This document shows, in pieces, positions 33,092-46,591 of a stretch of DNA of 64,000 bases. Every line of letters begins with the position of its first letter. The first letter of the stretch is position 1. The notes beneath the pieces were generated by a model. The model saw nothing but the letters and a program-made list of their open reading frames with translations, did not search any database and had not been told where the DNA came from. Source of the DNA: Steinernema hermaphroditum (Eukaryota > Nematoda > Chromadorea > Rhabditida > Steinernematidae); NCBI GenBank assembly GCA_030435675.1, contig CM059625.1, forward strand, positions 10,726,001 to 10,790,000, read 5' to 3'. A program made the position numbers and the translations under genes.

Positions 33092-33097
33092 AATAAA
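33092..33097 (+). terminator. Poly(A) signal of the PTTH-like gene
   Basis: AATAAA 176 nt after the PTTH-like stop codon and only 72 nt before the convergent laminin stop, so the two 3' UTRs are close or overlapping. Confidence 0.5.
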
Positions 33098-33168
33098 ACC
33101 ATAGAGTGTATAAATTGCTCTTCATTTACGAATTACATTGAAACAACGATAAAGCACTTCACGAGAAC

Positions 33169-36100
33169 TTAGTTGACGGGGCAGGCCTTCTTGTTTACGT
33201 CGCCGAACGCAGACAGTTCGGCAACGTTAATGACGTTCTTCCTCTTACGCGACATCTTACTAATGTTCAGAATTCGGACACATCCGATGAAGGGTTTTGT
33301 GGTGTCAAGTCCTTTCGGCTTAACGCCTTTCGGAAAGCCTCCGAGATAAAGGGGATCGTTAGTGTTGGTCTCTAGCTTGGCGCTCTTTCTCATGATGTGT
33401 AGATTACTCTTCCCATTAACGTTAAGGTTGATGAGGTTCTTCTTCTTGTACAACTAAAGCAAAGTGATGATTCATAGGACAATTACACAGTTTGCTTACC
33501 TTCACTTGGTGCCAGTGACCATCGCAAAGAGAGTTGTCGGCAAGAGGGATGTAGATGACTGATTCTACGCCAGCACCATTATCAACAGAGAATTTCAAGG
33601 AACCGTTGACGAGTTGAAGATTCAAGAACTCTAGGACTCCAACAGTCAGCAGAACTCCATTCTTTGTGCGGGGTTTGATTTCCATTTCAAGGGTAAACGA
33701 GCTGCCAACTGTCAAATGTGGAAGCAAGGTGACGTAGCCACCTTCCTTGCCGAAGGAGATGCCATCTTCCAAGTAGGTGTCGCAGGGAACGGTTCCGAAT
33801 TCTTGCAAATCATCTTCCGGCTTCTTGTCATTGAGTTTGAAGTTTCGCATGCAACCGGCAAACTGCGACTTCACCCCCTAAAGTTACTTGGTCACATTTG
33901 TGTCTTTAAAGTGGTCACTTACAGGCAGTGTTCGTGTTGCAAACGGAAGAAGAGTTGTTGGAAGACCTCCGATGTAAATGGAAGATTGGAGATTCATCGA
34001 ATAGCTTCCATCGGCCGCCTTTCCACTGGCTTCCAAAACGTCATCGATATAGAGCGTGCCGGCCATTCCTTCACATTCCACACGAACGGTATGCCATTCG
34101 TCATCAAGAAGACTGCGGTTACTCGTAAGAACAACCTTCGAGTTTCCTGCACTGTATGTGAAATTGATATAGCCGTTCACGAGATAGACAGTCATGAAGT
34201 CAGTATGCTTTTGATTTGTGGCAAACATGATAATTCCATTGGCGGCTGTTGGTCGAATCTCTGTTGTGAACACGCTCCTAAAAAATACCCGAATGTTCTA
34301 AAGTCTGCATAGGAAATTTACATTTCATTGAAGGATTTCGGCCTTGGAACTTCGATGCGGGAGTTGGGCTTCAAACCAAAGCGGATTCCAGTGGAGTCGT
34401 CACGTTCTCCAAGAGGAGTCGGTTGCAGGGCACAGGATCCAGGAGCACGAATATTTGCCTTCGGCACCTTCGGGAGTGGAGTAGTGGGAAGGCCTGCGAC
34501 TTCTTCTATATCTTCGTCAACAGGCGCGCTACGAGGTTTCGTCGTTGTAACCTCAGAAACTTCAAGGCCGGGAATCGTGTCACTGAGTGTACATCCTGTG
34601 CGACGGACTTCCTTCACCGACGCCTTTGAGAAATCAAGCAGTTCTCCGTTCAAAGTAGCATCACCGATGCATCCAGTGAAGAATTCGTTGGAGTCAGGTT
34701 GACGACCGAATGAAACTGTACAGTTCTCTTCCCCATTTCCGGAATCGCCAAGTTCTCTTTCGTTTCCGTAAAGGTCATCGATGTCAACTCGAAGTTTGCC
34801 GCTTTGGCGTGAGATGGTCAAATAGTGCCAGTTTCCATCCGATGCAGACGAAAGTTCCGTCTTCAATACGTCATTTTCGTTCGATTCGACTACGATGTAG
34901 CCATCGTCTACTAGAATTCGTAAGACATCCTGAAGAAGAAAATAAAATCGAATTACTGAGAGACAGACATACTGTATCCTCGTGGGTGATAGCAGCGATC
35001 ACGGCCTTTTGCTCATGCGTTTTATAGCGAAGAGTAAGATCAACCTTAGGTCCAACAGCGATACCCTCAAACTCGGCAACAGCTCTTTCTGACAAGAAGG
35101 AAACAACGCGGACATTTCGGTTCCGACAAGATTTTTGTGTTCCTTTTGACATGATAGCTTTGCTAAGTCTAACATATTTTGATTCCAGTTTGAGGTTCTT
35201 CAGACACCCATTAAATGGCTCGACAGCAAAGTTACTGAAAATGATAGGAGTGTTTAACAAAAACGCAAGTGACTTATAACTCACGGCTGAATTGGGGATG
35301 GGAGACCTCCGAGGTAGAAAGAGTCAGAAACAGCCATCTCAAACATAGCGCCTGGCGATTCTCCTTCGGCGTGATCCTTTCCATCAACTTCCAGCTTTGC
35401 ATGTCGTTCATTGCGGTGTACTTGAATCGTGTGCCACTTGCCGTCATTGTAGTCGCTCTTCTGACTTTCGATCTTTTCCAGTCCGGAACCCACGTCAAAG
35501 GTTAAAGTGACATGTCCACCGATCAGCTCGAGTGCCATGTAGTCTCTCTGAAACGAATAGCACATTACATGTTAATTTACTGTATGAGTTGCCTACGTTT
35601 TGTCCAATATAGAAAAGCATTCCATCTGGTGAGTACGTAAGGAATGACAAAAGGAAAATTGTCTTCTTTCGAGGATTCCAGGGTCCCAAGCTATGAACCA
35701 TATAGCCATTTCCATTGAAGCTGATTCCTAAATACGACATGGTGAAAGGATAAGCACCGTGATCTATTCATACCACTCTCGTCACTGAACTCAGAGTCCA
35801 TGAGAGGTCGACTGTAGGCTCCATTGACCTGTCGGGCTCCATTATCGACAATGTTCCACAAACCAAGAGATTCGTCGTTGATGCGCAAATCTTCGATGTC
35901 TCCAGTGTAATGACGATGAACAATCGCCGAGGAAACGCGAGTCTCATCCGGAAGGCCTCCAATGAACAGTCGGCTCACTGACTGATGCAGATTGAGGACG
36001 GATTTCGATCCACTGGACTGTTTCTTCTCTTCCTTCGCCACTTCTTCCTTTCCAGGCTTCGTGACACGGAACGTGGCCAATTTCCCCATTCGTTCCACAG

Positions 36101-39100
36101 TAATCTCGCGCCATTTGTAGTCATCGACACGCTCATCCAACTCAATGACCATCGGCGAATCCCCAAGATCCATTGTCAACTTTGGGTGTGCGTTCTCAAT
36201 TTCAACGGCAATATAATCATTTGTGGGCACTGCACGATTTCCGCTTCCTGCTTCGTTTCCAAGGAAAAAGAGAAGACCACTTTGTTCGTTGGTTCGGAAG
36301 AAGAATTGCACCTTGGTAAACGCAGCCGCTCGGGTAATGCGGCTGGACAGTTTAGGCTCCAAGCTACTGTAAGGTCCGAAAGAGGCTCCAAGCTTGATCT
36401 TATTGGCCATGTCACGGGCGACGGCGATTTTTTCTCGGAGATCGTTCAGCTTTTCACGGAAGCTTTCGATGCTAGAAGAGATATTCGCCGATTCGGTTCT
36501 CAGTGCCTTGAATTTTTCAATAACAGACGGGGTTGAATTAGATGTTTGCTCGATTTGCAGTCGGGCCGCTTGCACCAGTTGGTTTGTAGCGACCACTTGT
36601 CCGGCGGTATCCATGGAATCATTGTACAACTTTTCGATTTGTGGCGAAGCGATATCCATCTTCTTGGAAATCTCCTCACAACGGCCGACAATTTCTTCAG
36701 CGCTACTCGTAACTGACGACGAATCCTTAATGTATAAATGAGAATGCGTTTCTAATACGAGCGACCTACTTCAACTTCCATAGCCTTAATAGCTTTCTGA
36801 ACACCATCCATCGTGTCAGTGAATCCCTGCTTCGTGTCCTCGAGTTTTGAAGCTCCAGCTTCCAGATCCTTGCTCTTCGTCATCAGCTTGTTCATTTCAT
36901 TTTGACGGAATTCGCTTGTGCTACGAAGAAGTTCAGCGGATTGTTCCAACGCCTTCCTAGAATCGGTCTTCTAAACATAGAATGTCATAGAAGAGTTATT
37001 CATTGTCGCTTTCTAACCTGTCCAGTAGACGCATCACGAGCAGAGCTGGCGTCTGTGAGCGCTTCTTCGGTCTTTTCCTTCGCATTAATCAACTTATCAC
37101 GAAGATTATCATAGGCCCGGGCAGCATCCACTCCTTTCTGGGCCAGTTGCCGAGTCGAACCGAACACACTTTCAAGCTCTGTAGCCTGCTGTTCCAGGGC
37201 GTGAGCTTTATCGGAATACTTAGACTAAACGAAGGCGTTCAACGTTTATTTGTGTCCAATCTCCGACACATTACCTCTTCTGTTCCTCTGCGCATGCGTC
37301 TTCCTTGTTCAAACTTCTCTTCGAATTCGGAGGACATCTGCGAAACGTGATCGATGTGATCCACAATGGTCTCATTCGCTTTTTTGATCTCATCAAGCCA
37401 CTCATTAATTGAATTCGTATTCGAAGCGGTCTTCTTCAAAGAAGCGGTTGCGTCTTCCTTCTTATCTCCTTCAAAGCCAACCCAACGGGTAGACAGAGCA
37501 CGGGCCTTTACTTCTCCAATGCGCTTTTCGATTTGCATCACCTGGAGGGCATCGTCCTTAAGCTTCTTAGATGCGTCCAAAGCAAGCTCTGTTAACGCAG
37601 TGATGTTCTTTTTGCCGGCCGCTAGAACATTGTTATTTTCGTCGATTTGTGCTTTAAGCTCCCCGATGCGCTTCTCACGAAGTGCAGCGTTAGCGTAGCC
37701 TTGATTAATCGTCTTCTCCGATTCCGTGTTATTTCCGGATTCTTCCATCATATCTAGAATCATTTCAGCATCGATGGTCCACTGTTCGCGATTGGGCAAT
37801 TCAGAATCCTTTCCGAGAGATGAGCCGAGAACCTTCAATTCATTCACAGCATCATTGGCCACTGTAATCTTGTCGTAGGCGTCCAAACGCAACTTGTCCG
37901 TTTCATCGTAAATATTATTCATTTTGTCGTAGTAAGAGTTCAGTTGTTCGAGGCTTCTGTTCCAACGGATAAGAAGCGCCGGTGCTTCCACAATAACCTC
38001 CGAAACATTTGTGGTCACCTTTGCGAAATCGAAGTCATTTTCTGAGGTCATAACGTCGTTAAACTTGATCTAAATATGACATTTGTACACTAGTGCACCT
38101 TAAAAGTGCTACCTTCAGTTCGTCCATGCGATTATCAATGCGCTTGACACGAGCACCAGTCACTGCTGTGGTTGAAATGTTTCCAATTGAGGAATTCGCG
38201 ATAACGGTTTGGATATCGAGATGATCCAGACTGTCTTTGAGAGAGAACACGCATTCGTCACAGTCTGTAATGGGAAAACTAAACTCGACAATGGAGATTC
38301 TAGAGCTTACAGCGACAGCCGAATGTGGGGATTCGAAGGTACTCGGCAACGCACATGTCGCAGCGGGGTCCAGTTGCTCCCTCCTGACAGTGACACTGGC
38401 CAGTATTGACATCACAAACTGTTCCCATTGAGAGGTCCGATTCGCAGTCGCATTTTTGACATCCGTTTGGTCCGTAGTTCCAGTATCCAGGAAGACACTG
38501 GTCGCAGCGAGGGCCAGTCGATCCAGGCATGCACTCGCACTGGCCAGTTTCCATGTCGCACTGCGAACTCATTGAAGCGACTCCACATTCGCACATGCGA
38601 CATCCCAGGCACTCGTTGAATCCCCATGCGTTCTCCTAATATATCAAGTCATAAGTAAAACATAGCTTAAACATACCACACAACGATCGCAATTCTCTCC
38701 TTCCACAAGGGGGTGACACTGACATTCTCCATTAGCGTTATCGCATTCAGCACTTCCGCACTTGTTACATGAGCATTCGGTGCAGTTCTTCGCTTCGACG
38801 GCATCTCCGAAGTACCAACTGGCACAAAACTCGCAATGACGGCCGTCAGTGTTATTCTCGCAAAGATCACAGTATCCACTCTGCGGGTGGCAGGCACCGT
38901 ATCTCGTGAGATCGTTGTTATTGTTGCAGAAGCACGGCTCGCAAGAGCCATCGCGACGAAGGGGTTCGCCAAAGTATCCGGTAGCACATTGATCGCATCT
39001 GTCAGAAGTATATCCTTCTTTACATTGGCAGGAAAGAAGGATTCCGCGTTCGTTGACTTCACAAGACTTGGCGAAGTTATTGGTGGGAGTGCCGTAGGGA

Positions 39101-42100
39101 CATTCACAAGGCAGACACGAGTGCGGAGTTCTCTTCGTGGCGTTCCCGTAGAATCCTTCTTTGCAGAGTTCACAGTGGTCACCTTCAGTGTTGTGCATGC
39201 AGTTGGAACAAATTCCGGTTTCAGAATCACACGTTCCTGAGTGGTCATGGCAGTCACATGGGACACACGACCCTAGGAATCGTCCAGATTTCACTCGATA
39301 GTAGCCAGGAGCGCATTGCTGACAGGAAGGACCCGTGTATGGTGGCGGACATTGACAAACTTCAACCGACGTGGCTGTGATGAAGCTCTGAAATGATAAA
39401 AAACACTCATAAGTTTTCGAACAACTGAACTGTTTTACCTGGCTCGCATCTTCTCTAGCAACCTCCATTTCGAACTGCTCAACAAGAGCCGTTGAAGGGC
39501 GCTCGTAGTACGACACCTTTATTTGAATCTTCTCTAGTTTGAAGAGTGCCATCATCAAGTCGGAACGCGTACTGGGTTGACCGTTGGAAAACAACCAGTG
39601 CTCTGGCAACAGCTCGACCGTAACTTTGAAGATGTTGCTTGGTTCAGCTGGTTGTTGGTAGGCCCAATGTTCTAAGATTGTATCACCAGCAATGAGCCGA
39701 ATATCCGCCGAGGAACTCTTGGCAAGCGAGCCATCCTTGGGAGCATCGGACGACACAAGGAACGAAATTGTCAGTCCGTAAGAACTAGTGTAATCGGCAC
39801 CGGGTGTAAAAGGCGGCTCCAGGTACACATCCTTTGGTTCTTGGCCTTCAGCTTTCTTGAAGGTGACCTGTCCGCTTCCGCCAATGACGACACCGCTTTC
39901 TTCCGGGTGGACAGTCCATCCCTGCTCGTCGAAGCTTCTAGTGACGACTGGTAGGTACGATGACTGACATTGTTCGGTGACTCCGAAACAGAAACATTCG
40001 GAGCAACCATCCGGATCACTAGCTTTCAGATCGAATGTTCCAGGCTTGCAGACGTCGCAACCTTCTCCATAAACGTTCTTCTTACACTTGCACGAAGCGG
40101 TTTTGGAATCACAGACGTCTTCTGTTGTTCCCTTGCTGTCACAGGCGCATTCATAGCAGTGCGGGAACCCGTAGAAGCCAGAAAGGCAACGATCACATTT
40201 TCGTCCGCCAACGTTGTTGCCACACCTAAAATGTGTTCTTAACGACAATAGTTGCTGGCCTCCGACATACAGGCATTGTCCATTGGTTGGGTCACATTGT
40301 AGCTGACCTCCGAAGGATCCGTTAGGGTGGCAACCACACTGCTGACATCCAATGAGAGGATCAAACCCGAAAGCGTAGGGAACACATTTGTCGCAAGTCT
40401 GACCCTCAACGAAGGGAGGACAATAGCACTGGCCAGTACGTTCATCGCACTGTTGGTTCGTACCACATTTACACTCTAAACAACACTTTAGCAGTGTTTC
40501 TTAGTATAGGAACTTACTGAGGCAGTGGGGGAAATTATAGTATCCGGGAGCGCACCTATCACATTTGCGACCGATGACATTTTCTTTGCACTGACATTGC
40601 CCGCCGTATTCTTCACAGCAGAACTTCTTGGCTCCCTGAGGATTACAGTCACAAGGAAGAGCAGCTCTGTTGAATTCGCTTGTTAAAGAGAAGATTTTGG
40701 CGCGGCAATAGTCTGTAACGGTTGATGGACTAAAAGAACAGACTGTAAAAACACTGCGTTGCATTGAAACGTACTCATTCTTAAAGTGTTCTTCAGAACA
40801 GTGCTTGATAAATTCGGCTGAAAGATCAACCGGACGCGGCTGAAGCATTGATTCCGAGAACGACTGGTACGGCACGGTGGTTACAGAATCGATGTAAACT
40901 GGACCCTTCTGTGAAGCGTTGTGGTACATTTGCAGACTGTACTTGTCGTTGACGAAGAACTGGCTGTTATCGGGATTGGCCTTGTCGACTAGGACAGCTC
41001 GACATCCAGTGACACTGGGACAGTACGAAAGTGGCAAGACAGCTGAAAGAAAAAACATAGTGTGGCAGAGAAGCGGGGTGGGTACTTTCGTAGAAATGGT
41101 CGTTTTGAAGAAGAACGGAAATCTTCATCGGCGTGTTGTCAGGGTTGTAGTAGTGTACGACGAACTTGTAGTGTCCGGAAGTGGGCACAACACCGGGAAT
41201 ATCGAGAGTAGCTTGGTTCTCGTCAAGGGCAACAACCTTGACGTTTTTCGCGTTAATAACGTTGAACGGAAGATTTTCTGCGTCGATGGTCTTGTTGGCG
41301 TTGCTTGGAACCTCTGCTTCAGTGACGATGGAATTTGCTGCTTCTGGATACCACTGATTGACGCAGTTGCCATCAGATCGAATGCAGATAGGCACTTGGA
41401 GCAAGTAGTCGTTGCTCCAACTGCCCTTCTTGACAAGGTTGATGGCAGAAAGACCGAACTGATGTTGAGGTTCAGGTGAAAACTGAACAATCACAGCTCC
41501 TTTTTTCAGTTTAAGAGGAAGCTCCTGGCCATCTTTGGTAAGTAGTTCACGACAGAAGGTCCTAAAATATCATGTAACTAACATTATAAAGTAAAGCGCG
41601 GCTTACGAGTAAGGACAATGGTGGATTCCAATGTCGCCTTGAGCGATAATTTCTTCTTGTTGTCGCACTTCAAACGGAATTGAGAAATCGGTCTTGTCCT
41701 TATTGTGGTACTCCACTACGAGATAGTATTCTCCGTCTTCAGGGGCTTCCAGGTCCATCTGAATGGTTCTGCTATCATTGCCGGCGCGAATAGCAACGGC
41801 AGGTCCGATAATGGCAGGGATGATTTCGATAGGCACATTGTCAAGCGGCATCTTGTTTCCATCAGCATTTATCTGATAGATAGGCTTCTGTTCTGGATCA
41901 GTAACGTCCGCGCGGGCGGCATGTGGCAAAGGGGGATACAGCATGTCCACGCACGAGGTGTTCTCAGAACCCACTGCCAAGCATGGTTCCGTTACACGTT
42001 CATGGAGCAGACTGCCCTCATAAAATTCGCGAGGAATAAGAACGACGTAATCCTGAAGAATTATGGTGGAATGTTGATCAGAAATAGAAATGCTTACCAC

Positions 42101-45100
42101 AAAGAGACGTTGCTTAGTTTTCAGCGTGAGTGTCCATTGACCGGAATTAAGCAGGAACATGCGGCCCTTCGTGTTCACGGCTACAGTAGTTGGAGCAGAT
42201 GTTGGGGGAAGAACAACCGTTGTTTTTTGTTCGCTATCTGCAAAGTCCTTTTTAGAATACATGTTGCTTTCACTGACATCGTACCGATGGTAGCATCTCG
42301 TTGAACAAACGATACTTCCAAGTCAATCTTGACCTTTGTCGGGTTGTGATGGTGAATGAGGACTCGGTACATGGAGGCTTTGAAGACGGAAGCGTCAATG
42401 AGAATCTCTTCTTGGATGGGAGAGAAGACGACGTAACCCCTCCATGAGAAGTTAGTAAACTGGGCATTATCGGTGGCGAAACGGACTCCGCGGTCTTCAG
42501 GAGTACGACCGTCCTCAGCTTCGTACTGCATTTGCCAGAGGCTTGGGAAGTAGTGATTTTCGATGGGTTTGTCGCATTTTTGGCCTTCGATACGATGACG
42601 GCATCGGCACTTTCCACTATTCATGTCGCAACCAATGCCGAGAGCACCTCCGACGTCACAGTTACAGGATTCACAGCCGAGCTGGTTGTACGGTTGCATG
42701 TTGTAGAATCCTTCAGCACAAACGTTACATGTGCGACCACCGACATTCTGCTTGCACGGGCACTTTCCCGAACTAACGTCGCAAGTGTTCAATCCCGATA
42801 ACGTTCCTGTCGCGTTGCATGCACAGTCCACGCATCCAGTCTCGTGGTGGTACTGCAGATCCCAGTACGTAGGTTTGCACTGGTCACAAATACGTCCAGT
42901 AACATGTTCACGACAGATGCAAAGTTCTCCAGGAGCCACTTTGTCGCACCCTCCGAAATTCGCTGGTACTCCACTTGGGTTGCAATTGCATTCCTCACAG
43001 ATAGGGAAGTTGAAGAAGTTCTCTTTGCAGCTATTGCACTGCTTTCCATGGAAGTTGTCTTTACAGTAGCACTTAACAGAATGGTGTATAACGACAAAGC
43101 GAGAAGACATGCTGTACCTGACCGTCTTTGTCGCAAGTGAGACCCTTTGATCCAGTAGCGTAACAGTTACAGGGCTTGCAGTCCGGATAATTGTAGTAGC
43201 CTACGGCACACTTGTCACAAGTGCGACTCGTGAAATTTTTGAAACAGGGGCATTCGCCAGTCTTGGAATTACATTCCAGTGAAGACGAGCCTTCAGCGTG
43301 ACATTTACATGCTGAAGTAAGTGAATGTTTGTGGAAGTTCTAAGTTCATAGCTTACGCTTGCAGTTCGGATATCCGTAATGTTGTACGTCGCACATGTCA
43401 CATCGCTTTCCAGAGAATCCCGGCTTGCAAAGACACTGTCCGTTTGATTTGTCGCAGATCCCGTCCTCTGTGCCACTCGGATCACAGTCGCAATCTAAGC
43501 TCATTTTTACAGAATACGTAATAATATAAATAAGCCTACATTCACACTTTGGATGATTGAAGTATCCATCTGCGCAAACGCTACAATCTTTACCGCCAAA
43601 ATTCTGCTTGCAAATGCATTCTCCCGTTTCTATGTTGCACTCGTTGTTAACTGATCCGACGCTGTCACACTTGCAAGACTCGCACCCCGCGGTCCAGTTG
43701 GTAAAGGCGGGAGCGCACTTATCGCAGAACATTCCACCGTAGTTTTCTTTGCAAGGACATTGACCATCAACGGGCTAAAGTAATATTTCTTCGTAACTGA
43801 CTGAAAGCAACATCCACGAACCAAACAAGTGTCATCCTTGGTTCCGTTTATCGAGCAGTCGCACGGCTTGCATTCCGGAGGGTTGTAGTATCCAGGGGCG
43901 CATTGATCACAGTTTTCGCCAACAAATTGCGGAAGACATTGACACTTTCCGGTTTCTTCGGCGCATTTTCCGTTGTGCTTACTGGGGTCACAGGAGCAAG
44001 CTAAATTTGACAAATATTAAGGCGACAAAAAATTAAGCAACTTACGTTGGCAGACGTCTGTTTCATTCCAGAACTTTCCAGGAGGACGATAAAATCCATC
44101 GGTGCACTCATTGCAATTGATTCCCTTTGTGTTGTGGCGACAGTTAAGACAACGTCCTCCGCCTTCGTAGCGCCCGTGGATGTCGAGACTCTTGTGATTC
44201 TTCTCCAGTTGTTCATCGTACACACATTCGTTGGAGTGTCCATGACAATTACAGGCTGAAGAGCTCAGTTGCTACACTGCAGTATGACATCGCGCTCACG
44301 TTCACATTCAAAATTCTCTCCTTCCTTCGAACGGCGCCATTTCTTTTGTTCAAATCCTGGACAACACTGATCACATTGAGCACCGCAAGTGTTGTGTTCG
44401 CATCGACAGACGTATTTACGCGTATTCTGGGGACCCTCGATGTCACAGGAGACGGCGTGGCCGTTGCACACACATCGACCACTGATGTAAATTTCTTTAA
44501 TGGAGTAGAAAAACTGAAAGGAAACCCGTAAAACTTCGCTGCAAGACCCAGTGATAAATTTACGCGGGACGTCAAAGTAGGGTCGTTTCTGTCGGTGATG
44601 TCCATATAGTGTCCTTTGAGGGTATTCGTCTGCTGAAAGCGAAAACGAACGTTGGTAGCACGGGCGAAGTTCTGCAGCACGGGTGAGTGGGTGAAGTTGA
44701 GTTCATTGGGACGGTCGGTAAGGACGGTAAAGAAGATTTCACCGTTTTCGAATGGATGGATCTTCGACGAATCGGAAGTACAAATAACTTCATCGTCGGC
44801 CTCCAGAATCTTCATTGTTTGTAGCCCGAAACGCTGTAACAGAATCCGTATTTTCTAAAACCCTCAGTAATCGCCTACTCTGTAACACTCGGCACTGTTT
44901 TCAGCGAAATATTGCCAAGGCACGTAGGTTTTACCGAAGTCGGTAGAGCGTTCAAGAACCCAAGCTGCCGGACGGGGACTATTAGCCATCTGAATCCATA
45001 CAGAACTAATATGGAACTCCTGCTCTAAGTCAATGGTGATGTTGACGAAGTTGTATTGAGATCCTCGTGAGATAGGTGGACTTTGCCACCAACTGGCTGT

Positions 45101-45492
45101 ACCGTCAACCATGTTCTCCGCTGGATGAGAAAATTTGGTCGAATTCGCATCACAGAAGCCGCAGTTTTGACCGCCTTGAACAAAAGTTTGTTTTTTGGCT
45201 CGAAACTCGCGAATGCTTGATGTGTCTTCGATCATAGATGTGCTGGTCATATCGTATGGAACATAGTCGCTGGATCCTAGAAAGACATTGGTTTAAAGTG
45301 CCGTGATCGTTCGGGGTTACCTGCGATGTTACAATATTTCTCACGAATTGCTTGACCATTGACCTCTCCACAGGTGGAACTCGCCGTGATAGGCCTTTTG
45401 TGGGCTACGTTGATGGTCCGCGGAAAAAGCACTTTGGTTTGGCCATAGGGTACTCCTACTACCAGAAGTAGTAGAAGAAACCGCAATAGCAT
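33169..45492 (-). CDS. epi-1: Laminin alpha chain (EPI-1 type)
   Basis: A basement-membrane laminin alpha subunit that trimerises with beta and gamma chains and binds integrin and dystroglycan. The start at 45492 gives the signal peptide MLLRFLLLLLVVGVPYGQ, then the LN domain (HKRPITASSTCGEVNGQ; IDLEQEFHISSVWIQMANSP) to about 44300. EGF-like LE repeats run to about 42560, the large L4 region to about 40690 (IENHYFPSLWQMQYEAEDG; FTNFSWRGYVVFSPI), then further LE repeats, a second L4 domain (about 39960-39440) and LE repeats to about 38290. Coiled-coil domains occupy 38200-36400. Five LG domains follow: LG1 from about 36360, LG2 about 35740, LG3 about 35250, a Thr/Pro linker at 34600-34430, LG4 about 34430, LG5 to the stop (FGDVNKKACPVN). 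Dozens of short introns interrupt it. Every domain is open and I saw no break. Similarity along the whole length points to C. elegans epi-1 rather than lam-3. Confidence 0.95.
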
Positions 45493-46591
45493 TGTTGCCA
45501 AAGCGTTTTCTGCAAAAGTGAAAGTTAGGGTTCGGCCAATACCTATTCACGATGCGCCAAGACGCGGGAGATTAAAAAGCCGGCACGCAAGTCGACCGCG
45601 ACCTTCCCCTCTCTGGTATCGGATGTAACTCAATCGGTGCTGGGCGGCTTTACAGCTAAAGGGACACCAGATGTGATCCCATATCTCAATATCTGAGCTG
45701 CCGACGATAGCGTGAAAGCGGCACCAATGGGATTCACTCTTCGTCCTCTGCACTTGCATAAACAACTGTCTGGCGTGAGTCACCGTCGAAAACCGCGATT
45801 CGAAAGTGATTAATTAGCGGAGATTTCGGATTACGCTGTACCGTCAAGAGACAAGAGATACATAGACGATTTCAACGCAGCCATCATCGTTATAAAGCAC
45901 TCTTAACAGTGATGAGCTAATATCCACGAAGGCTATTACATTTAAACTGAGAACAAGAACAAACTAATTTTAAGCATGCGCAAGGCTCATTGAGGAGAGC
46001 TATAGACGATTGTGGCCTTGTGAATATGCTTATGCAAGTGACGGGTGTGAAGGAACTGTGGCCCGCACAAGAGGCGGAGCGATTGCGTAAAAACGGACGG
46101 TTCAAGTTTTTGAGCGACGGCTGAGGATCGTTATCGGGCCGCCCGCGCATCTTTTTCCGTCGGTTCTTTGCATACGAAATGCGGTGATCACTGCAGAACA
46201 TCGGGTGTACAGTGTACCTAATATATGCAGAGCATTGTGACTCATTTTTGCGTAAGTGTGTGAAACGTTCGTTTCATGGTGATACTGAGCCAAGATACAA
46301 ATCCAATTTAAATGCACTGGCAGTGCTACCTTGATCCTCCATTACTCTGAATGTACGACAAGGGGAAGAAAGGATCTTCAGGGGAATCTGGAACGTCGTG
46401 CCGATAACATCTCACGTAGAGATAAACGCCATTTGCTTTGTGTCGTTCACTGTTGCATCGTCAGATTCAGTACGAAGTGACCCTTTGTGCTTCCTATTTG
46501 TTTCCTGTGATTCTTTTTTGAGCCGACTTCTCGTTAGACTGAGCGTTATTGATCGTTGCAGAGAAGTGCGAAACGAGGACATGTGCTAAGG
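45493..46591. other. Divergent promoter interval, epi-1 / START-domain gene
   Basis: 1.1 kb separating two divergently transcribed starts. It must hold both promoters. A GTTGCAG acceptor at 46554-46560, about 30 nt before the START-gene ATG, is a plausible trans-splice or 5' UTR splice site. No RNA gene is visible. Confidence 0.45.

Noticed and set aside
33716..34312. Plus-strand ORF of 198 residues
   Set aside because: Antisense of laminin LG domains; no domain of its own.
39390..39440. Continuous open frame across a laminin LE/L4 boundary
   Set aside because: A 54-nt in-frame intron (gtaaaa...tttcag) is present; the read-through residues do not match laminin.
40919..42304. Long plus-strand ORFs (40919-41479 and 41705-42304)
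   Set aside because: Antisense of the laminin L4 region, where the minus-strand frame matches EPI-1 throughout.
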